A stretch of 64,000 nt of DNA from Sipunculus nudus. Lineage: Eukaryota; Annelida; Sipuncula; Golfingiida; Sipunculidae. Both the position numbers and the translations under genes were made by a program. Positions 20,812 to 32,740 of this stretch are shown in pieces; position 1 is the first letter of the stretch; every line of letters starts with the position of its first letter. The notes under the pieces are model-generated. The model made no database searches. It saw nothing but the letters and a program-made list of their open reading frames with translations, and had not been told where the DNA came from. The stretch is from the NCBI GenBank assembly GCA_026874595.1, contig CM049309.1, forward strand, positions 74,136,426 through 74,200,425, in the 5' to 3' direction.

Positions 20812-22217
20812 GTGATTGGGCCCCTTAAATATTTCGCTTTTTTAAGTGTAAGGTACCTGATGGATGGAAACATGTGTATTGTACCAGTTCCAAAGAAACA
20901 AAAGATCATTAATCTAAATGATCTTCGATCGGTAGCTCTAACGTCATGTATATCCAAAGTTTTTGAACGAGTTTTACTCAATAAATTTAAACACAGCTCA
21001 GGTAGTACATTGGTCTTCTTCATTTTGCCTCCCGCCCAGGCCGTAGTGTCGATGACGAAGTTCTCTGTCTTTTATCTCTATCTTTTATAGTCATGGTACA
21101 GCCATCTTGAAAATATACTGGAACTTGCATCAGAGTATTGGTTTACGATTTCTTAAGTGCAGTCAATACTATTCAACCGCATCACTTGTGTCAAAAACTT
21201 GTTAATATGAATGTTAAACCATTTACAATTATTTGCTTGTTTCTGCAGCCTCAAATATGCTAAATACGAACACTGGAGCCCCTCAAGGGACTGTCCTCTA
21301 TCCAGGGTTTTTCACCCTTTATACGGCCGAGTGCAGACACACTCATCCATCATGTTCATTAGTAAAGTTTGCAGATGACACTTTTCTCACAGGCTGCATA
21401 AGATACGACAATGACACTCACTATATTCAACAAACAGATCTTTTTGTGAAATGGTGTGATGCAAATGTTCTTACCTTAAACGTAGCAAAAACAAAGAAAC
21501 TCATTTCAGACTTTGAGGCAAGAAGAGCGCCCTTGCTTGAAGTGATGGAACGAATCGAGAAGTATTAGGTTAAGTTATTGACAGTCAGCTTAGCTGGGGG
21601 GAGGGGCATGTGAACATGATAGGAACAAAAGTAAGTACTGTTTTTTTACGTAAATTAAGATCTTTATACATCGGTATTGTCTGCTTGGGTGGTAACACGA
21701 CAAAACATAATACGAATAAACTAGCCAAGTTAATAAAATGGATGGGAGAGGTAGCTGGTCGAAACTTTGCTGCATTATTGCAGACGATATACATCCACTT
21801 CGATGTGCATTGGTGAAATTCGGTTCGAGAGAAGTGGACGTCATCGCACACCACACAACGATATAAAAATTTCTTTTAATCACGTGCCATATCTTTATAC
21901 AATGAGTTTTTTTACCCGCTAGACTAGACTTCTTTTCCGTTCCCTTTATGTTTTAATTAGATCTTAATATGCAGCAGTCCGTCTGTTTTTATGCGTATTG
22001 TTAATGTGTTCGCCCGTGCATAATAGGAATTTTATTTACTTTACGTATATCATAAAGGTAATGCATGTATGTTGTATACAGTCATATTTTGTACTGTTTT
22101 ATAGTGCTTTACGGTGAATTCGGGTATATTTTAGTAAGTTATAGTCATAAATATTTTCTCTTTTATATTTGTGCAGAAAAGGGATTAATTAAGTATACTT
22201 TATCTTATCTTATCTTA
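20812..22217 (+). pseudogene. Non-LTR retrotransposon RT pseudogene (LINE B) with TTATC tail
   Basis: A second, different LINE. Early RT blocks are VPVPKKQKI and NDLRSVALTSCISKVFERV (about 20880-20975). After a gap come the motif-B block GAPQGTVLYPGFFTLY (about 21270-21320) and motif C VKFADDTFLTG (about 21364-21396), then WCDANVLTLNVAKTKKLI. A C-terminal stretch (GGNTTKHNTNKLAKLIKW, then FGSREVDVIAHHTT) reaches about 21860. The 3' untranslated part ends in three tandem TTATC units at 22199-22216. Stops and indels show it is dead. The tail pattern and motifs fit the CR1/Jockey superfamily. Confidence 0.8.
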
Positions 22218-22445
22218 AAATGGACTCATGGCGGTCCGGAGGAAAGTGACGACGGAACCCGTCACAAAATACGTCCAGAGGGCTCAACACACCATAAATC
22301 AATAACAGATTTGGCCGCTCCCATTTGACATTTGACTTTCCCACGGAGAATCGGAATCATTGGAATTTTCTGCCCCGATATGTCACGGAAAGGAACCATA
22401 CGTCAGAGCGCTATGAGAATACTGTGAGATACAGACGCTGGTTGG
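22218..22445 (+). repeat. Dispersed repeat R1, copy 2 (5'-truncated)
   Basis: Starts directly after the TTATC tail of LINE B and matches the 3' two thirds of the other R1 copies: GAAGTGACGACGGAAC-like start, CTCAACACACCATAAATCAA, GAATCGGAATCATTGGAAT and ACGTCAGAGCGCTATGAGAA. Confidence 0.7.
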
Positions 22446-22907
22446 CAATTGCTGAATTCGTTGCCAGGCTATGTCATGCCCATGATTAAGCGCTCAAGTG
22501 TATAACACCTTGTGGTACATATATTAAGATTCAAACTATAACTAACGTCGTAAAATTGTGTATAGAATTAAGAGTAAATCATTAAAGGGACCTATTCATA
22601 TATCAGGTATGTTAGATATTCACGAAATAGTGTTTTTTCCATAAAAGATAATGGTAACCACCGATATTTCGTTCTTAAACTATTAGCTTACTCCAGTACA
22701 CAACTGAATTATAAAGATTACAGCTGGCATGATCAGTGTTGCAAAAATATAAATCTAGAGCTCACGCCACCTGGTGACCGTAACGCGCGACTTTATCAAT
22801 CAAGATTTTTCACTGTGTTTACTCACACGCTGAAACATATAAAACAGGTCTGTCAGAGATAGAAAATTAAGTGTGCCGGGATTTTTTTGCTGTGTGTTTT
22901 GTATTTA

Positions 22908-22908
<1 letters not shown>
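22446..22908. other. No gene seen
   Basis: AT-rich sequence without recognisable features. Confidence 0.5.

Positions 22909-22961
<53 letters not shown>
22909..22961. repeat. (TA)n microsatellite
   Basis: About 26 TA units. Confidence 0.97.
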
Positions 22962-22964
<3 letters not shown>

Positions 22965-25297
22965 TTGTGTTCCGATTGGTTTTTTTCCGCATTACACTTA
23001 GCGCGTCTGATATTTAACTGAATTAAATGTTTTCTTTTAAACAGTTTGATACATAACATATATATACACGTCAGTTGAATTTAATTATAGAAACAGCAAA
23101 TAATAATGTGTATTATTATACTCCGTTCCACGACCCATGGGCCACCCGGTTTTTGCGAGAGAAAAAAAAATGAAATAAGATATCATAATAAATCTTACAA
23201 AATGGGGAAGATGAAACATCCGCCTAATTATCCATCATACATATAAAATTGTACGTTGCATGTTGTTTTCAAAATCGATTTTTTTTCTGAAATGTGAGAA
23301 TCAGTCTACAAACATTGCGACAGTTTTCCAAGAGGCGCTTGAAAACAAGGGGTCAAGGACGGTGCCCTGGATTGGTTGGAAGAGTTTATTTTACCAGAAG
23401 GGGTGAAATGATTTATGTTGTTGTTGTTATCGTGTTGTTGACCGAGTTGATCGTAAATTAGAATTGATTTACACATGTATAAATCCAATTTATAATGTAA
23501 ATTTAATAAGAAGAGGTTTAAATGTATGAGTGATGAGAGGACAGAGAGCAGATAATAAATATAATGAATGTTTGACATGTTTGTATGGGCCATGTTCACT
23601 GGAACAAGCATATAGGTCCAACCTTCTTCAGGGCTGAGGGACGTTTGTGAGAAGTTGTTCCTGTTGTAGGCCTATACAATATTTAAATCAGGCATGTTTT
23701 AAAAGCAGAATCTATAAAAGCCCATTAAAAATACTAAAAGCTCAGTTTTGTAATCAATATATTTATTAACGTTAAGTTTAATTGTACATAGAGACATTTA
23801 ATGAGACATTTAATATATATATTCTGTATTTTTCATTAATTGTATCACAATTATTTTTGTTCAAATCAGATGCATCTATAATACTGAAAAAAGTATAATA
23901 TATTCTGTATTTATTGAACACCATGCATGGACATCGCCTGCATGGAACCATTTTATGAATGTTTTACCATTCAACTCTTATTGTATTAATCCTCTTATCA
24001 AATACATGATATGCACTAATTATAATATATTTTGATATTGTTATATTATTCATTATATATATTCATATCATATATAATATACATCTATAATGTATTTCAT
24101 TTTATTTTATTATTCATTATATATTTTAAATTTGTCATATATATAATTATATATCAGGTATGTTCATCTGACTGAAGAAAAAATACAGAGCAGATATAAA
24201 ATATTATGTATATAGACATATGGGTGATACACGGGCGTATGAAAAGTAAGCCTAACAGCCGGGCTTACATTCTGGCATTTTAAAATAAAATATTATCTCT
24301 GCGTTATGTATAAGCGTTCAGGTTCCTTATTATAATTTTGGATAACTTCTGAAATTCACATAATTTCAAAAGTCCACAGATTGTCGCCAATTGTATGCTT
24401 ATGATAGGGCATGTGTTAGCACTGAAACTGGTGCACACAGACAATTTCCCGCCATAAAATCGCATGAATGAAACTATAAGTGCGCAAGACTTCGTGTACA
24501 GTAGGCCTATATAGGCCTATATACTACGATATACGAGTCTCTGATTGGCTCTCTTTATACGGCCGCTCCGTGCACCGTCTTTCCACCAATAGATAGGCAC
24601 GTATAGCTACAATAAAATTTAATCTGTCAATCAATTTCGCCAAAAATGAAAACGAGAAAAAACAACAGGGGGCACCTCGGTATAATTTCAAATTGTCAGG
24701 TATACTGCAAATAAGACTAACAAAAAATAATAAAACTTACAAGCCTTAATTTCACTCTGTCTTTCAGGATAGTGACGATCGAGAATATATAATTTCACCA
24801 ATGCTTCTTGAAGTCATTTATAGAAATCTTAAAGCGCATATAAAATGCTCTATTTCCATAAAATATAGGCCTATGTGGGAAGATGCCATGCAGAGAATTT
24901 AACAATGACCCGGGCGGACGGAACAATTTAGATCGACACTCCATTATTGACATTATTTTGGAATCAATGCAGGATTTACTGGATATACAAACATTGCCCT
25001 TGTTATAATAAAAAATATATATATAATATTATCGATTAACAACGGATTAACATTTTTTTCATAAAAAATGAGCTAACTGAGGTTGGGTGACATGCGTGTA
25101 TTGATCACTGCACCAGGTCTGCCGTGCACGGGAAGGAGATACATAAGTTGCATGTCCACTTATGCGATACGGATACGGATGCGGATCCGTTTTAAATCGC
25201 GCATATTGGATAAAGAAGGAGTGTGTCCACTTATATGGTGCGGTGTGCGTGCGGAAATATTCACATTTCTGACCAAAGAGGCTGCAGCGCACCCTCC

Positions 25298-25375
25298 AGG
25301 CACCATGAGCATAGACTGGTACCCTGCTCTATTATGGTCCTCAGCCAAGCAAAGAGACAGGCGTACAACGCCATT
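25298..25375 (+). repeat. Inverted repeat, left arm
   Basis: Contains AGACTGGTACC, GCTCTATTATGG and GGCGTACAACGCCAT. The same blocks occur in the same order on the minus strand at 25772-25860, making an imperfect inverted repeat of about 80-90 bp with a loop of about 400 bp. The block GGCGTACAACGCC is itself palindromic (GGCGTnnnACGCC). Confidence 0.75.
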
Positions 25376-25771
25376 TTAAGTACTCCCAGTTGCAACTCCT
25401 GAACTACCTATAGACTGATTCCAACTTTAGTATGCACGCTTATACCGTTTATCAAGGACGTTCACGAGTTCTTGGTTGATTATCCGTGAAGATTTCTTAT
25501 AAAATCATTTTTTTAGTATAATTCTAGTTTTCAAATATTGAAGAATGAGTTGTTGCACAAAATTAAATGATGGATGCATAGATAATACGATATACTGAAT
25601 CTTTGATTTTCCACTGTACGTAGCAGTGATTTATTATTAATATCTATTAATCTAATAATTTATGTCACATTTAATATACAGTCTATTTTGGTAACTTCTT
25701 GGAACAAACGAAATGCTTATTTTTATCATATATAATATAAACTGGAGTAGGCACCAGTCTGCCAAGAGTAC

Positions 25772-25860
25772 AAAATATGGCGTTGTACGCCCGTCTCTAT
25801 GGTTGGCCTTGAGCAGCGGTGCCATAATAGAGCGGGGTACCAGTCTACCATGAGCAAGGA
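25772..25860 (-). repeat. Inverted repeat, right arm
   Basis: Partner of 25298-25375; reading the minus strand gives AGACTGGTACCCCGCTCTAT, then GGCGTACAACGCCAT. Confidence 0.75.
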
Positions 25861-26275
25861 CCTGACACCCCCTCCCAAGTTGTCGTTTGGCACTGTTGCG
25901 ACTCTGTGACGTCATACCTCCCCTCCCGCTATGGTTGCCGCATGACAAGGTTCAGTGGTGCTGCGTTAAAAATGACTTAACAGCGTCTTTAGGTAAAATT
26001 ACTTTATTTCATTAATAATTTATGGGAAATAAATTAGGCGGTCTCTCACATCTATTGGTTCTTGCAACACTGAAGCCTGAAATTTAGTTTGTAACAAAAT
26101 AAATGGAAAAATCATGTGGACCATGGTTCGTGGAACGGAGTATAATATGATTTTTCAAATAACTTATTTGATGAAATGCGCTTGAGGTAAATTGAACTCA
26201 ATTAACATCATTGTATATGGACCATTAGGAATTATATTTCATGCATTCCCCAGGTTTGGTGCACAACGCTCTTTA

Positions 26276-26924
26276 TAGGGCTGTCCCACTTAGGCGACTC
26301 TACAAGCGACTACAGGCGACCAGGCTGTCGCCTCATGGTCGCCGGGTGGTCGCCTGTATGGTGTCCTGTAGTCGCCTGAAGTCGCCCCAAGACGCGTGAC
26401 CTCGAAGCTGTCGCCTCTGGATTTTCAACATGTTCAAAATTCTCAGGCGTCAGCTTTTTTGTCGCAAGTGAGCGTAGCCTGTCTTCTTCTGGCGTAGGTG
26501 CTGTCGTTGGCTGTCGCCAGCTGACGCGGGTTGTCGTAGGTCCTGTCGCCAGGTGACGCGGGTTGTCGTGTGTGTTGTCGCGGGCTGTTGTTACTTGAAA
26601 CAAGGCCCATCCTTGTGTCCGGCTCCTCACAGAGCATACGGAAGAGAATCGTCGAAGCTTGTCGCGGTAGGACGTAGCAAGAATTCTGGTGTCGTAGGTT
26701 GTCGCCAGTGTGGTCTTAGGTTGTCGTAGATGAGGTCGTAGGTTGTCGTAGGTGATTGTTCTTTGTCGCGGCGACTGTGTCGCCGGTTGTCGGCAGCTTG
26801 TCGTCAGACAGTCGCCAGCCATTTGTAGCTTGTCGTAGACTATTGTCGTAGCGGAGGTCCTGTCGCCTGTTTTTTTTTTTGGCGACCATGAGGCGATAGC
26901 CTGGTCCTAAATGGGACAGCCCCA
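26276..26924. mobile_element. Harbinger-like MITE rich in GTCGC/GTCGT motifs
   Basis: 649 bp flanked on both sides by TTA (26273-26275 and 26925-26927). The ends are inverted repeats: the left begins TAGGGCTGTCCCACTTAGG and the right, read inverted, TGGGGCTGTCCCATTTAGG. After a short unmatched segment on the left, both continue with CCAGGCT(G/A)TCGCCTCATG and GTCGCC. A 3-bp TTA target with such ends is the pattern of PIF/Harbinger elements. The interior is a dense, irregular array of GTCGCC, GTCGTAGGT and GTTGTCG words on one strand. The 170-codon minus-strand frame (Thr/Arg/Gln/Asp-rich) is produced by these repeats and has no transposase motif. A Harbinger-type transposase elsewhere would have to move it. 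Confidence 0.75.
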
Positions 26925-26927
26925 TTA

Positions 26928-29274
26928 GGCACTCACATGTACTCATATACAGCTAGTCATCAGCCGAGACACCAGGGACAAGACCATATTCATAATACAT
27001 GCATGGGCGTCTGGTCCATGACCTGATAAACGCACGTGTACAGTTGGTAACAAAGCCCGTGAGACAAACACGACGCTGCATCACGAACTGCTCAACGTCA
27101 AGACGAGTCAATCGATCCTTGTACTGTAACTGGACCATTTGTAAACATGTAACGCAGGGATATTGTCTACCGTGGTGTATTCCGGTGGGAAAACAGGCTT
27201 TTTTCGCGTCATAAATGTTCTGTATTGTTCCTAAACTAGTTTATAGTATGGAGTTGCCAAGCCTGATGATTGTTTTTCGAGCCATGTTCTCACGAGGTTA
27301 GAAAACGTATACGACTTCGACTTGACATACTGTTCTCGTTCTTGTTTTTCACTTGATATCAAATTTTATATAGAAAAACTTAGACCAGACCTTTTCCTCC
27401 TCATGGGCTCTAATAAAACTTTGCTTATCTGGTCCCCCATGTAACAGAAAACTGCCCCTGTTCATGTATTAAATTATCCTTAAACTGCCCTCGGTGTGGC
27501 TTTCATCAATAAACGTGTTTATTGTTCATTTATTTATTTATATGCATGAACATAAGATCTTACTTAAGTCAAGTATATAAATGAAAATATTTTAGGTATG
27601 TGCAACAGAAACGGGACATGTTTATTTAATTGTTCAAAATCTCGGTGCCCTCTTGGCAATGCTAATTAAACGTTTGGTCTAGAACTAGCACCAGACGCAC
27701 TTAGGCAACCGCGTGAAACAAGGTTATCCGCGAGTCATGTAATTGGTTCATTATTCATGCCAGGGTGGCTCCATGAATCAAGGTCTTTGAAAGCGTGGCT
27801 GTAACTGACTTTGTAGTATAACGATGCATGATCTCTAAAACACCGTTTCTGATATCCAATTCATTTTGATATGGTGCAGCTATGGGGTCTGACCTTCTGA
27901 TTAACTAACCATCCAAATGAATAAATTAAACATTGTTTGATGGATAATCTGAAATCCGTTGGGATAATCTGAAATCTATTTTAGATAAGTCCCGGGTTAC
28001 CTGAAGAGGTCAACCTGGAATCACTTCATCGGCATATCCTGTGAAAACAGGGAGCTTAATTTGCACTGCATGCAAATATAAGCGGAGAAGAAAGTCGACA
28101 AGCCTGTTAGGCCATACAATGAAATATTGCTCTCCGGAATCTAATTTTCAAGGATCAATTATTTCTTTGCTCTTGAAGATCAGGTCCCCGGTTTCTGAAG
28201 TCAATATGATCAGCTTGGATCTACACTGTGATTGTTTGAGAGGGGGACTTTAGCATCATGGTGAATGACCTAAAGCTGTTAAACAATCCCTGCTGGTCCT
28301 TTGTATTTTCAGCAGTGGCTTGGTATGCCTCATTTTGGACATTTGTTCTGGAATATCCTAAGGGACTTAACAAAATTTTGAAATCTGGTGAGAGTATATA
28401 TATTTACTGTTACTGTATATATACAGCTGAAATGCACTTAGGCCAAAATAAGTGACACAAAAGGAACATTTTGAGAACCTTTATGGAAACCTTTACTGTT
28501 TACAGTGTACTCCATTTTATGTTTGTTTTTAATTTGGTTATATTTGTGTTGTTATTTTTTAGTTATTTGGCATTATTTATGGGTTATAACCCAGTTTCAA
28601 GAAGTGTGGGATATTTTCAAAGATGCAAAAAATAAAAGAAGACCTTGCAAAAGCGTACTCAGTGATGGGTTTTACATATTTGGAGGGTTAAATGTATTTT
28701 ATATGTAGCGATTCAAATCATACAACGCGCAAAACAGTTTGTTAATAGAAAATAAGAAGGCTATGATTGGTAAAGTTATTATAGGTTATAAATCTATTAA
28801 CACATTTTTATGTAAAAAAAATCTGCAATTTTCCATTTTCGTTTTTGATGATAAGAAGATAATGCGGTTTTATTTCTAATGATTAGATGTTACTATTTTG
28901 GTGTCCAAACCTCTGCTTGCCCATGGCCTTCTCTTGTTTTAAACCGGCACTTTAATTACTCATTTAACTGAAATGCCAGGGCATTACGGAGATTGATTAT
29001 TCTTTAGACCAGTGCCTTCGATGTCACTTCCTGTTACCAGAGTAAATAGTATTTGTACTTTATGATGTTTTCTTTATATTACTACATTGCTATAAATCTC
29101 CTTTGACTTAGTATACGATAGTTTATTCTTTATAAAAAAATTAAAGGTTTAAGTCATACAAAAAAAATCATTTGCACTCCTATTTGTCATGGATGATTTT
29201 ACGTTTGCAAGAGCAGGTAGTTGGAACTTTTGCTAATTTGTGCTATGGCACCAAATTCCTGAAAGATTTCTTAA
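26928..29274. other. No gene; one R4 copy
   Basis: No protein family recognised in any frame. R4 copy 2 lies at 27050-27225. The 17-mer TCGGCATATCCTGTGAA near 28029 also occurs near 15721, a possible small dispersed repeat. Confidence 0.5.
27050..27225 (+). repeat. Dispersed repeat R4, copy 2 (uninterrupted)
   Basis: Contains CGTGAGACAAACACGA, TGCATCACGAACTGCT, GATCCTTGTACTGTAACTGG and 'cgcagggatattgtctaccg' in one continuous stretch, then 'cgtcataaatgttct'. The last blocks also match about 46590-46680. Confidence 0.55.
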
Positions 29275-29470
29275 AATCATGGAGAATGAACTAAATTAAT
29301 GTTGAGCATATACACCATTTCAAGAACTGAAGTGCATTTTTGTATTTTCTAGGCAAGCTGGCAGTATTCCAAGTAAAGCGTCTCGACCGGTAAGGAAAGA
29401 AAAAAATCGCCCGCTCGCACATTTTTTTTTTGGTGCCCAGAGTCCGTATTACAATTTTTATGAGGTTAAA
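29275..29470 (+). repeat. Dispersed repeat R2, copy 2
   Basis: Aligns with 655-865 almost end to end ('tatacaccatttca', 'gtctcgaccggtaa', 'atcgcccgctcgca', 'cagagtccgta'). Confidence 0.65.
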
Positions 29471-29489
29471 GTGATAAACTTCCGAAAAA

Positions 29490-29600
29490 AAATTGAGCGG
29501 GAATTGAACCCTGGATAAGTCCTGTTGAAAGTCATGGCTAAAAATTAAATCAAGAACATTGCGAGAAGCGAGGAGCGAGAACATTGTCGGGTGGTTTATG
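29490..29600 (+). repeat. Dispersed repeat R3, copy 3
   Basis: Contains 'gaattgaaccctgg', 'gtcctgttgaaagtcat' and 'aaaattaaatcaa' in the order seen in the other two copies. It directly follows R2 copy 2, so R2 and R3 may be parts of one longer element. Confidence 0.5.
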
Positions 29601-29959
29601 GTACAAACGCTCTAAACGTCATTATTGCCTTCAACAGCGAGCGATTTCAAGCGACTTGGTGCAGTGTTCCTTTGCGGATTCGTGCTGTTCTAGCTGTCAC
29701 GTTCTTTCTCTTTTTTTAGGTTTTCCAATATTCGTCAAACCCTTTTATAATAATGTTTTGTTGCCCGCTCACCAGCAAAAAAAGACATAACGGCTTATGT
29801 GAACTCAAGAAAGAAAAACAAAGTCATGTAGCCTATATAATTGTTCATTCCCTGCCTAAAATTCTTGTTTGCCTAAAATTTTGTTCATGTGTAAATAGGA
29901 CCTGTGTGTCAAGCAGACGTTATTTTAAGAAAGAATTCAGGCTAATATGGTTTGTGTTT

Positions 29960-30320
29960 AGTTACGCCCTATATTTGTCCATGCAACACGGACCTGCCTT
30001 AAAGCGGGCTCTGGTTTTCTGTTGAAAAAGAGAAAGAGCGCCACTTCCGGTACTCCGGCTGCCGGCATTAAGAGATGAGCGGAGTATCGACGTGCTATAG
30101 ACACGGTCCGAGGAGAAGTGATGACGTACCAAGTCACAAATTACGAAGGCGACCAATCTATGCCGGAGGCTCAACACTCCAGAAATCAATAATAGATCTG
30201 GCCGCTCCCATTTGACATCTGCCTGAATCGGAATCATTGGAATCTTCTGTCCCAATATTGTTTTCCTTTTAAGCATTTCACGGAGAGGAACTACGTCAGA
30301 GCGCTATGAGAATATTGTAT
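29960..30320 (+). repeat. Dispersed repeat R1, copy 3
   Basis: Aligns with 7932-8320 from 'agttacgccc' to 'tacgtcagagcgctatgaga'. The internal block ATCGACGTGCTATAGACACG is identical in both. Confidence 0.75.
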
Positions 30321-30429
30321 CCGTGATTATGGGGAATTAGGGATGGCCGCAGGCGGGGCTCCAAATTATCCTCATATATAGGTAACCCCACCCCCACTCA
30401 CACACCCAATAATTTTGGCAATGATGATT
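30321..30429. other. Junction sequence, nothing recognised
   Basis: GC-richer short spacer before the 3' end of the minus-strand LINE. Confidence 0.4.
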
Positions 30430-30969
30430 TTATTTTTTTTTATTGAATACATTATATGAAACAACATATGGAAAGTACCAATAATGAACATGTGAAACAT
30501 ATACTAACACACTGCACAAAAAAAGATAGAATGACAATGCACAGAAGTAAATACAGTAAGGCGACACTTAAACAGTTCAGAGACAATCTTATGTAGAGAA
30601 TTGATAATGGCCTATGGTAGTTTGTTTACCAGGTAATTTTATCTTACATTCTTCTATTCTTCAGGGAGTATAAATCAAATATTGACACTATAATGACAAA
30701 TGCATACTTATGTATATATAAAAAAGCAAGTCTTTGCATATTCAACAACAATAATATCTGTATCTAGAAACACAAAACATATATCTTAACTGTGGATATA
30801 TCTCAATGTCAAATTGTATAAACAAAAATATTTTTATGACATAAGTGGGCTCCACTTTTTTATTTATGTACAGATATAGTTCCATTTCTGTGGGCAATGT
30901 TTCTTTCAATGGTGTATATCTGTTCCATATATAGTTTATAATTGATGAAGTTTGGCATAATATATTTGC

Positions 30970-31071
<102 letters not shown>

Positions 31072-32582
31072 TTTAGCTAGTAATATAAGTGTATCTTACA
31101 GAGAATCATTTCTGTTGTTGAAGAAAATGGTTGTTTTGCTAAAGCAGTTTTCTCTAAGAAGTATCTTTTGGCTAATCAGCCACTTTTTCATTTGAGTAAA
31201 AATGTTTGTGTTTCGTTACAGTTGCATAATTGTTTCTTTCTCTTTTTTACAAAGTGATCAAAGTTCACTGGTTGCTTTCCCTATAGTAAATAACAGAGGG
31301 TTAAGAGCCATGGTTCTATGAATAAGTTTAAACTGAAATATTCTTAATATTTCTGATATTGTTATGCTTTTTATATTATTAAAGGCTTTATATATCAGTT
31401 CTTTGCAATCGCATTGCATGTCTTTATTTATCAATTGCTTTAGCGGGTTCTGTGCAGACATTCATTATTAAATCTTTGTACACTTTTTGTGAGATTTTCT
31501 TAGTATTCATTAAAATTTTTATATTCGGTTTACATGGATTGTTTAATGTGATTATCACTATCTGAGCATGCTTTAATTATTTTTTTTCCAACTTGCAAGA
31601 AGCATCAATTAAACTCATACGCTGCATTTGCCCTATTTTTAAATTAAATCTAATAATGAGTTCTGCATGTAATAGAAAAGTATATTGTTTGTTTGTATTT
31701 TTTAGGATATCATATAATTTCGTGACACCTGCATTATACATTTCTTTGATATACACAGTTTTCTGATCTACTTTGATATGCGAGTTCTAAAATAATTCTT
31801 GAATTAAAATTTCCTCTATAGAGTACACTTTTTTAAGTTATATTTACACCATGCATCAAAAACTTCCCTCCAGAATGGGCTATATAAATGATCATGAAGA
31901 TTTCATATGTCAGATCACCTAAGATTACATTTAAATATTAAGAACCCATTCCTTTAAACTGTACATCAACTATTTGTCTCCAGCCTAGGTCTAAGGGGCC
32001 AGATAAAAAATGCTTCACCCAAACTATTTTTAATGCATCAATTTTGGATTTTTATAATTATCATGTATAGTCCCCCTTTTTCAATAGGTGCTATGAGTGT
32101 GGTTCGTTTACTCCTACCTTGTTTGTCACATATGAATTTCCCAAGTAAAGATTCAATATCTTTTACATAAGTTGGGGATGGATTGGGAAATACTTGTAGT
32201 GCATATATCAGTTGTGATAATACATGTGCTTTTATAATAGTATTTTTTCCTGAAAGCGACATACCTCTATTTGACCATATATTATAATTGTTTTTATTTT
32301 ACTCAGTATTTCTTTAGAGTTGATATCTTTCATCTTTCTCCAGTCTGGAAAACAAAAATACCCAATATTTTTCTGGTTCAGAGCACCGTTTTAAACCTAT
32401 CTCTCTATGTTTTCTTTTTCATTGGCAAAAGGTGTCATAGGAATAACTACAGTTTTTTCTACATGAACTTTTAATCCAGATTTTTTTTTTTTAATTCGTC
32501 AAAAGTTCCTAGGAGTTATTTGAAAGCTTTAGTGCCTCCAGTAAGGGTAACAGCTGTGTCATCTGCATACTGAATTATTTAT

Positions 32583-32740
32583 AAGGAACAAATCCTGGAA
32601 GCCAGCAACACCCACCAGGAAACAACTAGCAGGCTTCATTTACACCTGAAGAAGGGGGCTGTACCCCCGAAAGCTTGTGTCAAGAGTGACAACACCAGCT
32701 AGTCCACATTAAGGTATCATATGTCTACTTCACTTACTCA
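32583..32740 (+). mobile_element. Short Penelope-like fragment with hammerhead-like motif
   Basis: 158 bp inserted in the RT region of the LINE. It is flanked by an imperfect 12/13-bp duplication, TGAATTATTTAT (32571-32582) and TGAATTAATTTAT (32741-32753); removing it restores the LINE reading around YADD. It contains CTGAAGA (32646-32652), a GGGGG/CCCCC stem with a 5-nt loop, then GAAAGC (32669-32674), and outer ACAC/GTGT pairing. CUGANGA-stem-GAAA is the core layout of hammerhead ribozymes, known from Penelope-like elements. The third stem and cleavage site are not convincing here, so activity is doubtful. The end 'ttaaggtatcat' also resembles Penelope-like ends as I recall them. Confidence 0.55.

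Larger units (their letters stand above)
23121..26140. mobile_element. Candidate TIR-bounded element (or two MITE ends), TA target
   Basis: The left end, CTCCGTTCCACGACCCATGG (23121-23140), recurs inverted at the right end as CTCCGTTCCACGAACCATGG (26140 down to 26121). The match continues a few more bases, giving about 22 of 24 identical. Each end is flanked outside by TATA, consistent with a TA target duplication. The 3-kb interior has no transposase frame. It may be a non-autonomous Tc1/mariner-like element, or two separate short elements of one family that happen to face each other. Inside lies a second inverted repeat (25300/25770). Confidence 0.45.

Noticed and set aside
26310-26822. 170-codon minus-strand frame, Thr/Arg/Gln/Asp-rich
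   Set aside because: Produced by GTCG-word repeats inside a MITE; no transposase motif and no ordinary protein composition.
32642-32690. Fully functional hammerhead ribozyme
   Set aside because: The CUGAAGA and GAAA boxes are there, but stem III and the cleavage-site pairing do not form convincingly; kept only as a hammerhead-like motif.
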